Shown here: piece after piece, positions 1 through 6,697 of the stretch
Position numbering within the stretch: the first letter of the stretch is position 1
Layout: every line of letters starts with the position of its first letter
NCBI GenBank assembly: GCA_040399325.1
Contig: JBBASJ010000042.1
Location: forward strand, 1 to 20,979
Direction: 5' to 3'
DNA: 20,979 bases
Source of the DNA: RGUW01 sp040399325
GTDB taxonomy: Bacteria; Cyanobacteriota; Cyanobacteriia; PCC-6307; Cyanobiaceae
The notes under the pieces: model-generated
The model's input: the letters and a program-made list of their open reading frames with translations, nothing else
Databases searched by the model: none
Told to the model about the DNA's origin: nothing
Made by a program: the position numbers and the translations under genes

Positions 1-650
1 GCGGCGTCAAACAGGATCAGCGCGTCGTTGGCGCGGGCATAGTCGACCCAGGCCTGGAGCTGCTCTTTGGTGGCGACGGCGCCGGTGGGGTTGTTGGGGA
101 AGCAGAGGTAGATCAGATCCACCTTCTCGCTGGGGATCTGGGCGGTGAAGCCGTTCTCCGCATTGATCGGCAGGTAGGTCAGGCCGCCGTACTGGCCCGC
201 ATCGTCGGCATCACCGGTGCGGCCCGCCATCACGTTGCTGTCGACATACACCGGATAAACCGGATCGGTCACGGCGATGCGGTTGCCCTCGCCCAAGATG
301 TCGAGAATGTTGGCGCTGTCGCACTTGCTGCCGTCGGAGACAAAGATCTCCTCGGCACTGATCGGGCAGCCGCGGGCCACAAAGTCGTGTTGGGCAATCG
401 CCTCGCGCAGCCACAGGTAGCCCTGCTCGGGCCCATAGCCGTGGAAGCCTTCGCGGGTGCCCATCTCGTCGATGGCGGCCTTCATGGCGCTGCGGCAGGC
501 CTCGGGCAGGGGCTCGGTCACATCGCCGATGCCCAGGCGAATGATGGAGGCCTCAGGGTTGGCCTCGCTGAAGGCTTTGACCCGCCGGGCAATCTCGGGA
601 AACAGATAGCCCGCCTTGAGCTTGAGGTAATTGCCGTTGACCTGGGCCAT
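1..650 (-). CDS. dapL: LL-diaminopimelate aminotransferase (5' part, cut by window edge)
   Basis: PLP-dependent class I/II aminotransferase that converts tetrahydrodipicolinate plus glutamate to LL-diaminopimelate, the one-step DapL route to lysine and peptidoglycan used by cyanobacteria and plants. The first 216 residues are readable; family members are about 410 residues, so roughly half lies beyond the left edge. The start MAQVNGNYLKLKAGYLFPEI is typical of the family. Visible landmarks are GYGPEQGYLWLREAIA (72-87), the PLP-binding SDGSKCD (105-111), DPVYPVYVD (129-137), FPNNPTG (184-190) and the Asp of LILFDA (211-216) at the edge. The catalytic lysine lies outside the window. The gene has no clear Shine-Dalgarno motif before its ATG at 648-650 and is alone on its strand here. 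It is absent from simple complete-ORF lists only because it runs off the edge. Confidence 0.95.
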   Translation of the reverse strand, partial: MAQVNGNYLKLKAGYLFPEIARRVKAFSEANPEASIIRLGIGDVTEPLPEACRSAMKAAIDEMGTREGFHGYGPEQGYLWLREAIAQHDFVARGCPISAEEIFVSDGSKCDSANILDILGEGNRIAVTDPVYPVYVDSNVMAGRTGDADDAGQYGGLTYLPINAENGFTAQIPSEKVDLIYLCFPNNPTGAVATKEQLQAWVDYARANDALILFDA

Positions 651-679
651 TGCGCGCTTGCTTGATGGCCGCGATTGTC

Positions 680-793
680 CTATGCGGCGGTGGCCGGCTG
701 GCTCGTCGCAATGCCCTGCAGGTCCCTGGCCAGAGCCTCGCGGCTGGTGTGCACCGAGTGGCTGCCCAGCACCAGCGGATGGTTGTGCTGCAC
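680..793 (-). pseudogene. Short minus-strand coding-like remnant (37 codons), unidentified
   Basis: A minus-strand frame ends with TAG at 680-682, 29 bases before the dapL start. It can be read back to a GTG at 791-793. The peptide includes HNHPLVLGSHSVHTSREALA and ends QGIATSQPATAA. Nearly all codons end in G or C, as in real genes nearby, and the 721-780 line shows clean codon periodicity in this frame. I do not recognise the family. Upstream of the GTG the frame stays open but turns into low-complexity, antisense-like sequence rich in Gly, His and Ala, so this is either a very small gene or, more likely, the 3' end of a truncated one. It would be a dapL leader gene if still expressed. Confidence 0.3.
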
Positions 794-955
794 GCCGGCG
801 CCCGCTGCAGCGAGGTGCCGGTCAGTGGTCCTCTGGTGAGCATTGACGTTGTGGTGCTGCGCACCGCCGCCGAGCAGGGCCTGGGCATCGCCCGCCTGCC
901 GGCTCGCACCCGCGCCTTCATCGACTTCGTGCAGCCGCGCATGGCCCGGGCGCTG
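782..955 (+). pseudogene. LysR-type transcriptional regulator remnant (C-terminal effector domain, internally deleted)
   Basis: The plus frame reads VPVSGPLVSIDVVVLRTAAEQ, then GLGIARLP, immediately followed by ARTRAFIDFVQPRM. In intact LysR-type regulators the pattern VSGPLxVND...LRxAAxxGLGIAxLP is followed by some 35-40 residues before the C-terminal LPARVRAFIDFL segment; here the two conserved blocks are joined directly. The N-terminal helix-turn-helix domain and most of the effector-binding domain are absent, and the frame runs on without a stop into the antitoxin gene. Third-position GC of about 90 percent at 901-960 in this frame supports former coding use. The block match is direct observation; assignment to the LysR family is from memory of the family consensus, and loss of function is inferred. 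Confidence 0.55.
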
Positions 956-1007
956 ACAGTCGCCACGGCGATCGAAAGCGCTGTGGGTGAGAGGCAGTCG
1001 CCGGGGC

Positions 1008-1025
1008 TGCTTACACTGGTAAGCA
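1008..1025 (+). promoter_or_regulatory. Inverted repeat, candidate operator/promoter of the toxin-antitoxin operon
   Basis: TGCTTAC-ACTG-GTAAGCA is a perfect 7-bp inverted repeat with a 4-bp spacer, ending 15-18 bases before the antitoxin start codon. TACACT (1012-1017) inside it is a plausible -10 element. Antitoxins with AbrB/SpoVT folds bind such palindromes and repress their own operon, so position and shape fit an autoregulatory operator. No convincing -35 was seen. Confidence 0.5.
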
Positions 1026-1043
1026 ACGCTAGGGTCTCAAGTG

Positions 1044-1295
1044 ATGGACGCCTTGCTCACGCTGTCCTCCAAGGGGCAGCTTGTGATTCCGGCGCGATTG
1101 CGCCAGCTTCTGGGCTTGCGCGCTGGCGATCGCCTGGCGCTGAGCCTGGAGCCTGATGGCCTGCATCTGGTGCCCCAAGGTCCTGGTAAGACCGCCAGTG
1201 CCCATGCGTTGATCGGCTGTGTGGGCTACCAGGGCGAAGCGATACCGCTTGAGCGGATGGATCCGGCGCTCTATGTCAGCAAGGATGAGCCGTGA
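1044..1295 (+). CDS. AbrB/SpoVT-fold antitoxin of a VapBC-type module
   Basis: Small antitoxin of 83 residues (84 if the GTG at 1041, directly before the ATG, is used). Residues about 5-45 carry the swapped-hairpin AbrB pattern LLTLSSKGQLVIPARLRQLL followed by GLRAGDRLALSLEPDGLHLVP. This domain dimerises and binds DNA. The C-terminal half, ending MDPALYVSKDEP, should be the toxin-binding tail. The gene overlaps the toxin start by 4 bases (GTGA), so translation is coupled. By family knowledge it neutralises the PIN toxin and represses the operon together with it; the inverted repeat at 1008-1025 is the likely target. Codon use includes more TTG, ATT and CGA than the flanking housekeeping genes, in keeping with acquisition by transfer. 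The cellular role is inferred, not shown. Confidence 0.85.
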   Translation: MDALLTLSSKGQLVIPARLRQLLGLRAGDRLALSLEPDGLHLVPQGPGKTASAHALIGCVGYQGEAIPLERMDPALYVSKDEP

Positions 1296-1696
1296 GCCTG
1301 CCGATCGCGCTCGACACCAATGCCTTGGTCAGGCTGCTCACCAATGACGACCCCAAGCAGGCTCGGCGGGTCGCCGATCTGATCGAAGCAAGCCCCGCCT
1401 GCTTTGTTCCGATCACTGTGGTGCTCGAGCTCGAATGGGTGCTGCGCGGGGCCTACAAGCTCCCGCGGGAGGCCATTGTTCGTGGCTTTCAGGGCTTGAT
1501 GGCGATCAGCCATCTGTCTTTGGAGCAGGAGGAGCAGGTTCTGCAGGCCCTCGATGCCTATGCCCGGGGTCTTGACTTTGCTGATGCCCTGCACGTGCTG
1601 CGCAGTGAGGGTTGCGCAGCCCTGGCCAGCTTTGATCGGGCCTTGGTGCGGCAGGCTGCCCAGCTGGCGCTCAGCCCGCCTGTGCAACAGCTTTAA
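1292..1696 (+). CDS. PIN-domain ribonuclease toxin (VapC-like)
   Basis: A 134-residue protein spanning one PIN domain, the usual VapC length. The acidic metal-binding residues are in place: D8 in ALDTNALVRLL, E46 in VVLELEW, D95 and D98 in LDFADALHV, and D115 in LASFDRALV. By family knowledge such toxins cut tRNA or rRNA, using magnesium or manganese, when the antitoxin is degraded; the target here cannot be told. It starts with GTG at 1292 inside the antitoxin stop, a layout typical of co-translated toxin-antitoxin pairs. All catalytic residues are intact, so I take it to be functional. Only 36 bases separate its stop from the radical SAM gene, so read-through transcription of that gene from the toxin promoter is possible. 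Confidence 0.88.
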   Translation: MSLPIALDTNALVRLLTNDDPKQARRVADLIEASPACFVPITVVLELEWVLRGAYKLPREAIVRGFQGLMAISHLSLEQEEQVLQALDAYARGLDFADALHVLRSEGCAALASFDRALVRQAAQLALSPPVQQL

Positions 1697-1732
1697 GCGG
1701 TTCTCGGCTGTTGCCTTGCCTACGCTCAAGGC

Positions 1733-4372
1733 ATGGCCGTCACTGTTGCCCCGATCGATTTCAACGCCCTGATCGATCTGTCGATCAGCAAGCCGGCCCG
1801 TTACCTGGGCAACGAGCGGGGCGTTGAGCCGCGCGACTGGGATCGCGCCTGGCCAGCGGCGGGTGTGCGCTGGGCGCTCACCTATCCCGAGGTCTACGAG
1901 GTGGGCGCCAGCAACAGCGGCCACATCATTCTCTATTCGATTCTCAACAGCGTGCCTGGTCAGCTGTGCGATCGCAGCTACCTGCCGGCTCCCGATCTGG
2001 CGGCGCGGCTGCGCGAGCGCGGCGTGCCTCTGTTTGCGGTCGAGAGCCGCCGGCCGCTCAAGGCCTTCGACATTCTCGGCTTTTCGCTCAGCTACGAGCT
2101 GGGCGGCACCAACATTCTCGAGATGCTCGATCTGGCGGGCATCCCGATCCATGCAGCAGAGCGCGGCGATCTGCCCCTGGATCACCCCGAGGCGCCACCG
2201 TTGATCTTTGCCGGGGGGCCGACGGCCACCAGCAATCCCGAGCCGTTTGCGGCCTTCTTCGACTTTGTGGCCCTGGGCGACGGCGAGGAGTTGCTGCCCG
2301 AGATCGGTCTGGTGGTGGCCGAAGCCCGTGCCGCCGGACTGAGCCGCCGGCAGCTGCTGCGCGATCTCGCCCAGGTGCCGGGGGTCTATGTGCCCAGCCT
2401 CTATGGCCCTGGGGCCGATGGCATCGCGGTGGTGCCGCTGGAGCCCGAACCACCAGCGCGCATCCAGCGCCGCACCGCCACGCCCATGCCCCACTACGCC
2501 ATGGGTCTGGTGCCCCACATCGAGACGGTGCACGACCGGCTCACGGTCGAGATTCGCCGCGGCTGCACCCGCGGCTGCCGGTTCTGCCAGCCGGGCATGC
2601 TCACCCGCCCGGCCCGCGACGTGGAGCCCGAAGCGGTGATCGAGGCTGTCGAAGAGGGCATGCGCCGCACGGGCTACAGCGACTTTTCGCTGCTGTCGCT
2701 GAGTTGCAGTGACTACCTGGCCCTGCCGGCGGTGGGGGTCGAGCTGCGCAACCGCCTGGCCGACAAGAACGTCACCCTGACCCTGCCCAGCCAGCGGGTC
2801 GACCGCTTTGACAGCAACATCGCCCACATCATCGGTGGCGCCCGCAAGGGGGGCATCACCTTTGCCCCCGAGGCGGGCACCCAGCGCCTGCGCGACATCG
2901 TCAACAAGGGCCTCACCGATGCCGAACTGCTCTCTGGCATCCGCACGGCGATGCAGCAGGGCTACCGCAAGGTCAAGCTCTATTTCATGATCGGCCTGCC
3001 CGGTGAGACCGATGCCGATGTGCTCGGCATCGCCGACACCTGCCGCAGCCTGCAGCAGCAGTGCAGTGATCTGGGGCGGCTGGAGCTGAATCTCACGATC
3101 AGCAACTTCACGCCCAAGCCCCATACGCCGTTTCAGTGGCACAGCGTCAGCACCGCCGAGTTTGGGCGGCGCCAGCAGCTGCTCAAGGGCGCCCTGCGCC
3201 AGCTGCGCGGGCTCAAAACCAATTTCACCGACATCCGGCTCTCGGCGATTGAAGACTTCATCGGCCGCGGCGACCGGCGCGTCGCCCCGGTGATCGAGGC
3301 CGCCTGGCGGGCCGGGGCAGGCATGGACTCCTGGTTTGAGTCGGCCGAGCGCAGCCACAACGCCTGGAGCGGCGCCATCGAGGCCGCCGGACTGGGTGGG
3401 CGTTACCGAGCCCTCGAGCTGGGGGCCTGGAGTGCAGCCGAGGCCATGGATCCCGGCGATCTCGAGGCCTTCTGCCGTCAGAGCCTGCCGTGGGACCACA
3501 TCGACTCGGGGCTCGACAAGCGTTGGCTGGCCGATGACCTCAAGAACGCCCTGGCAGCGGCCGTTGTTCCCGACTGCTCCTTTGAGGGCTGCAGCAGCTG
3601 CGGGGTATGCGGCCCGGAGCTGGGCCACAACGTGGTGATTCCGCCGCCCCAGGTGCCGCCTGCCCTGCCCCAGCGGGCCCCAGCCAGCGAGCGGGTCGCT
3701 CGTCTGCGCATCGGCTTTGCCAAGACCGGCTCCCTGGCCCTGATCAGTCACCTCGACACCCTGCGGATGCTCGAGCGGGCCCTGCGCCGTACTGGGTTGC
3801 CAGTGAGCTTCACCGGGGGCTTTCACCCGCTGCCGCGGCTGCAGCTGGCCCTGTCGTTGCCCCTGGGGGTCGAGGGGTTGGGCGAGTGGTTGGATCTCGA
3901 GTTCACCGCCCCGGTCGATCCGGCTGCGGTGCGGCAGCGCCTGCAGGGCGAGCTGACCACAGAGTTTCAGCTGCTCTCTGTCGCAGAGGTGCCGGTGTTC
4001 GGACCCAGTCTCAGCCAGGAGCTCGAACGTGCCCGCTGGAGCTTTGCGCTGCAGCACCCCGTTGACGACGTGGTGGCCACAGGGTCAGCGGCTCCGGCCC
4101 TGTGGCAGCCCGCGCTGGATGCCCTGCTGGCTGCCGATCGATTGCTCTGGCACGACACCGACAAGAAGGGTCGCCCCCGGCAGTGGGACGGCCGGCCCTC
4201 TCTGTTGGGGCTGCAATGGTGTGATGGACGTGTTCTGCTCGAGGCGGCGATCGACCCCCAGGGCCGCAGTCTCAAGCCCGAGCAGATTCGGACCTGGCTT
4301 GCTGAACGGCTCCGGCAGTCACTCGTTCTGCACGGTGTTCGCCGGGACGCTCTGTTGCTGCGACCGTGCTAA
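1733..4372 (+). CDS. Fused radical SAM protein (TIGR03960-like) with C-terminal DUF2344 (TIGR03936-like) domain
   Basis: An 879-residue protein of unknown reaction. Residues about 40-190 resemble a degenerate B12-binding fold: GGPTATSNPEP (161-171) and LGDGEELLPEI are present but no DxHxxG cobalamin motif is seen. The radical SAM core follows, with its 4Fe-4S triad C278-x3-C282-x2-C285 in RRGCTRGCRFCQPGM. A further Cys cluster C615-x4-C620-x2-C623-x2-C626 could hold another metal centre. From about 655 the DUF2344 domain begins (LRIGFAKTGSLALISHLDTL). In many bacteria the two halves are separate adjacent genes near an RNase E/G gene; here they are one protein directly upstream of rne. This conserved link suggests a role in RNA or ribosome maturation, but that is inference. 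The start at ATG 1733 is 36 bases after the toxin stop. Confidence 0.9.
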   Translation: MAVTVAPIDFNALIDLSISKPARYLGNERGVEPRDWDRAWPAAGVRWALTYPEVYEVGASNSGHIILYSILNSVPGQLCDRSYLPAPDLAARLRERGVPLFAVESRRPLKAFDILGFSLSYELGGTNILEMLDLAGIPIHAAERGDLPLDHPEAPPLIFAGGPTATSNPEPFAAFFDFVALGDGEELLPEIGLVVAEARAAGLSRRQLLRDLAQVPGVYVPSLYGPGADGIAVVPLEPEPPARIQRRTATPMPHYAMGLVPHIETVHDRLTVEIRRGCTRGCRFCQPGMLTRPARDVEPEAVIEAVEEGMRRTGYSDFSLLSLSCSDYLALPAVGVELRNRLADKNVTLTLPSQRVDRFDSNIAHIIGGARKGGITFAPEAGTQRLRDIVNKGLTDAELLSGIRTAMQQGYRKVKLYFMIGLPGETDADVLGIADTCRSLQQQCSDLGRLELNLTISNFTPKPHTPFQWHSVSTAEFGRRQQLLKGALRQLRGLKTNFTDIRLSAIEDFIGRGDRRVAPVIEAAWRAGAGMDSWFESAERSHNAWSGAIEAAGLGGRYRALELGAWSAAEAMDPGDLEAFCRQSLPWDHIDSGLDKRWLADDLKNALAAAVVPDCSFEGCSSCGVCGPELGHNVVIPPPQVPPALPQRAPASERVARLRIGFAKTGSLALISHLDTLRMLERALRRTGLPVSFTGGFHPLPRLQLALSLPLGVEGLGEWLDLEFTAPVDPAAVRQRLQGELTTEFQLLSVAEVPVFGPSLSQELERARWSFALQHPVDDVVATGSAAPALWQPALDALLAADRLLWHDTDKKGRPRQWDGRPSLLGLQWCDGRVLLEAAIDPQGRSLKPEQIRTWLAERLRQSLVLHGVRRDALLLRPC

Positions 4373-4724
4373 TTTGGCAAGAGATCAGAAGCCAGACGAG
4401 CCGGTAGCTTCTCGACAGCTGCGGCCATCCCTACGTCTGTCCCGCTGATCCAACGCTTTCCCGAATTTCCGATTCCATCAGACTTCCGGGAGGTGTTCAC
4501 CGCGGCGCCTCAGGTCGTAAGAGTTCAGTTCAGTCTTCGTTGTTCCAGCCGGCTGATGGTCGCTGATCAGCCCTCATCGCGTGGGAGATGGCCTTGCCAT
4601 TCCTTCGCCGCCAGCATTCAACTCCGTGATCGCTGCCAGCAGCAGCGATTGCACGCCGCCGCAGCCATCGCAAGCTCCTCAGCGACGCCCCCAGGGCTCC
4701 ACAGAGCTCCAACTCCCTTCCCCT
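4373..4724 (+). other. 352-bp leader region of rne
   Basis: No gene is seen between the radical SAM stop and the RNase E start. The stretch is less GC-rich than its flanks at its left end and presumably carries the rne promoter and a long 5' untranslated region. It contains the direct repeat GTTCAGTTCAG near 4523-4533 and the stem-loop at 4551-4572. An in-frame extension of RNase E back to a GTG at 4581 exists, but it is Ser/Pro-rich and does not resemble RNase E, so I treat it as leader. Long autoregulatory rne leaders are known in other bacteria, including cyanobacteria; function here is inferred. Confidence 0.5.
4551..4572 (+). promoter_or_regulatory. Stem-loop in the rne leader
   Basis: GGCTGAT (4551-4557) and ATCAGCC (4566-4572) form a perfect 7-bp stem around an 8-base loop, about 150 bases before the rne start codon. 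It is not followed by a T-run, so it is not an obvious terminator. It could be an RNase E recognition or stability element in the leader. Confidence 0.35.
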
Positions 4725-6686
4725 ATGTCTCAGCAGATCGTCATCGCCGAGCAACTGCGGATCGCCGCAGTTCTCACCGATGAACGCGTCGATGAACTGA
4801 TTGTTGCCCAGGGTCGTTACCAGATCGGTGACGTTTATCTGGGAACGGTCGAAAATGTTCTGCCTGGCATTGATGCCGCCTTTGTCAATATCGGAGAAAG
4901 CGAGAAAAATGGTTTCATTCATATCACCGATCTCGGCCCGCTGAGGCTCAAGAAGGGCGGCGCAGGCATCACCGAATTGCTGGAACCACGCCAGAAGGTG
5001 CTGGTCCAGGTCATGAAGGAACCCACGGGCACCAAGGGGCCCCGCCTCACCGGCAACCTCACCCTGCCCGGTCGCTTCCTGGTGCTCCAGCCCCACGGCC
5101 AGGGCGTCAACATCTCACGTCGCATCAACGGTGAAAACGAGCGCAACCGTCTGCGGGCCCTCGGTGTTCTGATCAAGCCGCCGGGTGCGGGCCTGTTGAT
5201 CCGCACCGAGGCCGAGGCTGTCAGTGAAGACCTGCTGATCGATGACCTCGAGTCGCTGCTGCGGCAATGGGAGGCGATTCAGGCTGCCGCCGAGAGCGCC
5301 AGTCCGCCGGTGCTGCTCAACCGTGACGAAGATTTCATTCATCGCATCCTGCGCGATCACTTCAGTCCAGATGTCGGGCGAATCGTGGTCGACAGTGCCG
5401 ATGCTGTGGCGCGTGTGACGTCGTTTCTTGGTGCCGATCCAGCCAGTCCGGCGGTTGAGCACCACAACGATGGCACCGAGATTCTCGAGCATTTCCGGGT
5501 CAATGCCGCGATCCGCGATGCGCTCAAGCCCCGAGTGGAGCTGCCTTCGGGAGGCTCGATCATCATCGAGCCCACCGAGGCCCTCACGGTGATTGACGTC
5601 AATTCCGGGTCGTTCACCCGATCGGCCAATGCCCGTGAGACGGTGTTGTGGACCAACTGTGAAGCGGCCGTTGAGATCGCCCGACAGTTGAAGCTGCGCA
5701 ACATCGGAGGTGTGGTCATCGTCGATTTCATCGACATGGATTCCCGCCGCGATCAGCTGCAGTTGCTCGAGCATTTCACCCAGGCGGTGCGTCACGATGC
5801 GGCCCGCCCCCAGATCGCCCAGATCACCGAGCTGGGCCTGGTCGAGCTGACGCGCAAGCGGCAGGGTCAGAACATCTATGAACTCTTCGGGCGCGCCTGC
5901 CCGAGTTGCGGTGGCCTGGGCCATGTGGCGGTGCTGCCCGGCAAGGACACCCTGCAACCCCTGGCCACCACCTCCGGGCTGGTGCGCTCGGCGGCCTCGG
6001 CTCGCTCCGAAGTGGCCAGCCCCGGTGCGGCCGAGAGTGGTGGCCGGCGTCGCCGCGGCGGCCGCGGTGGCCGTGGCGCTCAGGAGCCGAGCGAGCTCAT
6101 CACGGTTGATCTGTCCGGGGCCGATCAGGCTGCTGGCGATGAGGCCTCGGAAGCATCCACCCAGGGTGATGCTCCATCCGCAGCCTCCCGTCGCCCCGAG
6201 CTGGAGGTCGTGGCCGTTGCCATGGAGCCTGCCCAGGAGCTTGTCTATGGCTGGATGGGGTTGAGTCCGGCGTTGTTGCTTGACCAGGCTTCGCAGTCCG
6301 ACAACCTGCTGGTGCGGGTGGTGCGTCCTGGCGAAGACACCGAAGCCGTGCTGAACGAAGCACGCCAGCAACTCGCTGCCGCAGGTGGCCGGCGGCGTCG
6401 GCGCGGCCGCGGTGCCAGCGACGGTGGTGCCAGCGAAGGCGGTGCCCTGCTCGAGGCCCCGAGTTCCGCCGACGCTCCGATTGCCGTCGAGATCACGCCC
6501 CTGGCCGATCCCGGCCCTAACGAACCCGTGCTCACCGTGGCGTTGCCCAGCCGTGAGCGTCGTGCCGCTGCAGCGGCGGCAACCCCGAAGGCCACACCGA
6601 AGGCGGCAGCAGCGGCCGCCCCGGAGGTCGAGGTCGATGACGGTGAACCCCGTCGCCGCCGGCGCCGTTCGTCGGCAGCAGGCTGA
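4725..6686 (+). CDS. rne: Ribonuclease E (cyanobacterial RNase E/G family)
   Basis: Endoribonuclease of 653 residues that starts mRNA decay and rRNA/tRNA maturation. The ATG at 4725 gives MSQQIVIAEQLRIAAVLTDE, the normal picocyanobacterial N-terminus. An S1-type RNA-binding region spans about 36-125. The catalytic DNase I-like region has the metal-binding D291 and N293 in VIDVNSGSF, and D334 in GGVVIVDFIDM. The Zn-link C392-x2-C395 (ACPSCGGLGH) follows. The non-catalytic tail carries three Arg-rich tracts (441-450, 556-562, 643-648) and a conserved block LVYGWMGLSPALLLD (506-520). It ends EPRRRRRRSSAAG, matching the short Arg-rich terminal peptide reported to bind PNPase in cyanobacteria, so the degradosome contact appears present. 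rnhB follows after 11 bases, so co-transcription is likely. Confidence 0.96.
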   Translation: MSQQIVIAEQLRIAAVLTDERVDELIVAQGRYQIGDVYLGTVENVLPGIDAAFVNIGESEKNGFIHITDLGPLRLKKGGAGITELLEPRQKVLVQVMKEPTGTKGPRLTGNLTLPGRFLVLQPHGQGVNISRRINGENERNRLRALGVLIKPPGAGLLIRTEAEAVSEDLLIDDLESLLRQWEAIQAAAESASPPVLLNRDEDFIHRILRDHFSPDVGRIVVDSADAVARVTSFLGADPASPAVEHHNDGTEILEHFRVNAAIRDALKPRVELPSGGSIIIEPTEALTVIDVNSGSFTRSANARETVLWTNCEAAVEIARQLKLRNIGGVVIVDFIDMDSRRDQLQLLEHFTQAVRHDAARPQIAQITELGLVELTRKRQGQNIYELFGRACPSCGGLGHVAVLPGKDTLQPLATTSGLVRSAASARSEVASPGAAESGGRRRRGGRGGRGAQEPSELITVDLSGADQAAGDEASEASTQGDAPSAASRRPELEVVAVAMEPAQELVYGWMGLSPALLLDQASQSDNLLVRVVRPGEDTEAVLNEARQQLAAAGGRRRRRGRGASDGGASEGGALLEAPSSADAPIAVEITPLADPGPNEPVLTVALPSRERRAAAAAATPKATPKAAAAAAPEVEVDDGEPRRRRRRSSAAG

Positions 6687-6697
6687 AGTCTTCGGCG

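Larger units (their letters stand above)
651..1040. other. Gene-free stretch with two decayed coding remnants and the toxin-antitoxin promoter
   Basis: Between dapL and the toxin-antitoxin module there is no intact gene. Codon-position composition changes inside the stretch. At 721-780 the three-base periodicity fits a minus-strand frame (about 75/50/90 percent GC at codon positions 1/2/3, counted by eye over 60 bases). At 901-960 it fits a plus-strand frame (about 70/55/90). So two pieces of former coding sequence in opposite orientations meet near 780-840. The right end (1008-1025) holds an inverted repeat that probably controls the antitoxin gene. The two remnants and the repeat are listed separately. 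Confidence 0.6.

Noticed and set aside
1271..4057. Very long open minus-strand frame opposite the radical SAM gene
   Set aside because: It is Gln/Gly/His/Leu-rich without recognisable motifs and mirrors the high third-position GC of the real gene on the plus strand; a typical antisense shadow.
4581..4724. N-terminal extension of RNase E from a GTG at 4581
   Set aside because: The 48 extra residues are Ser/Pro-rich, and the family N-terminus MSQQIVIAEQL begins with an ATG at 4725.
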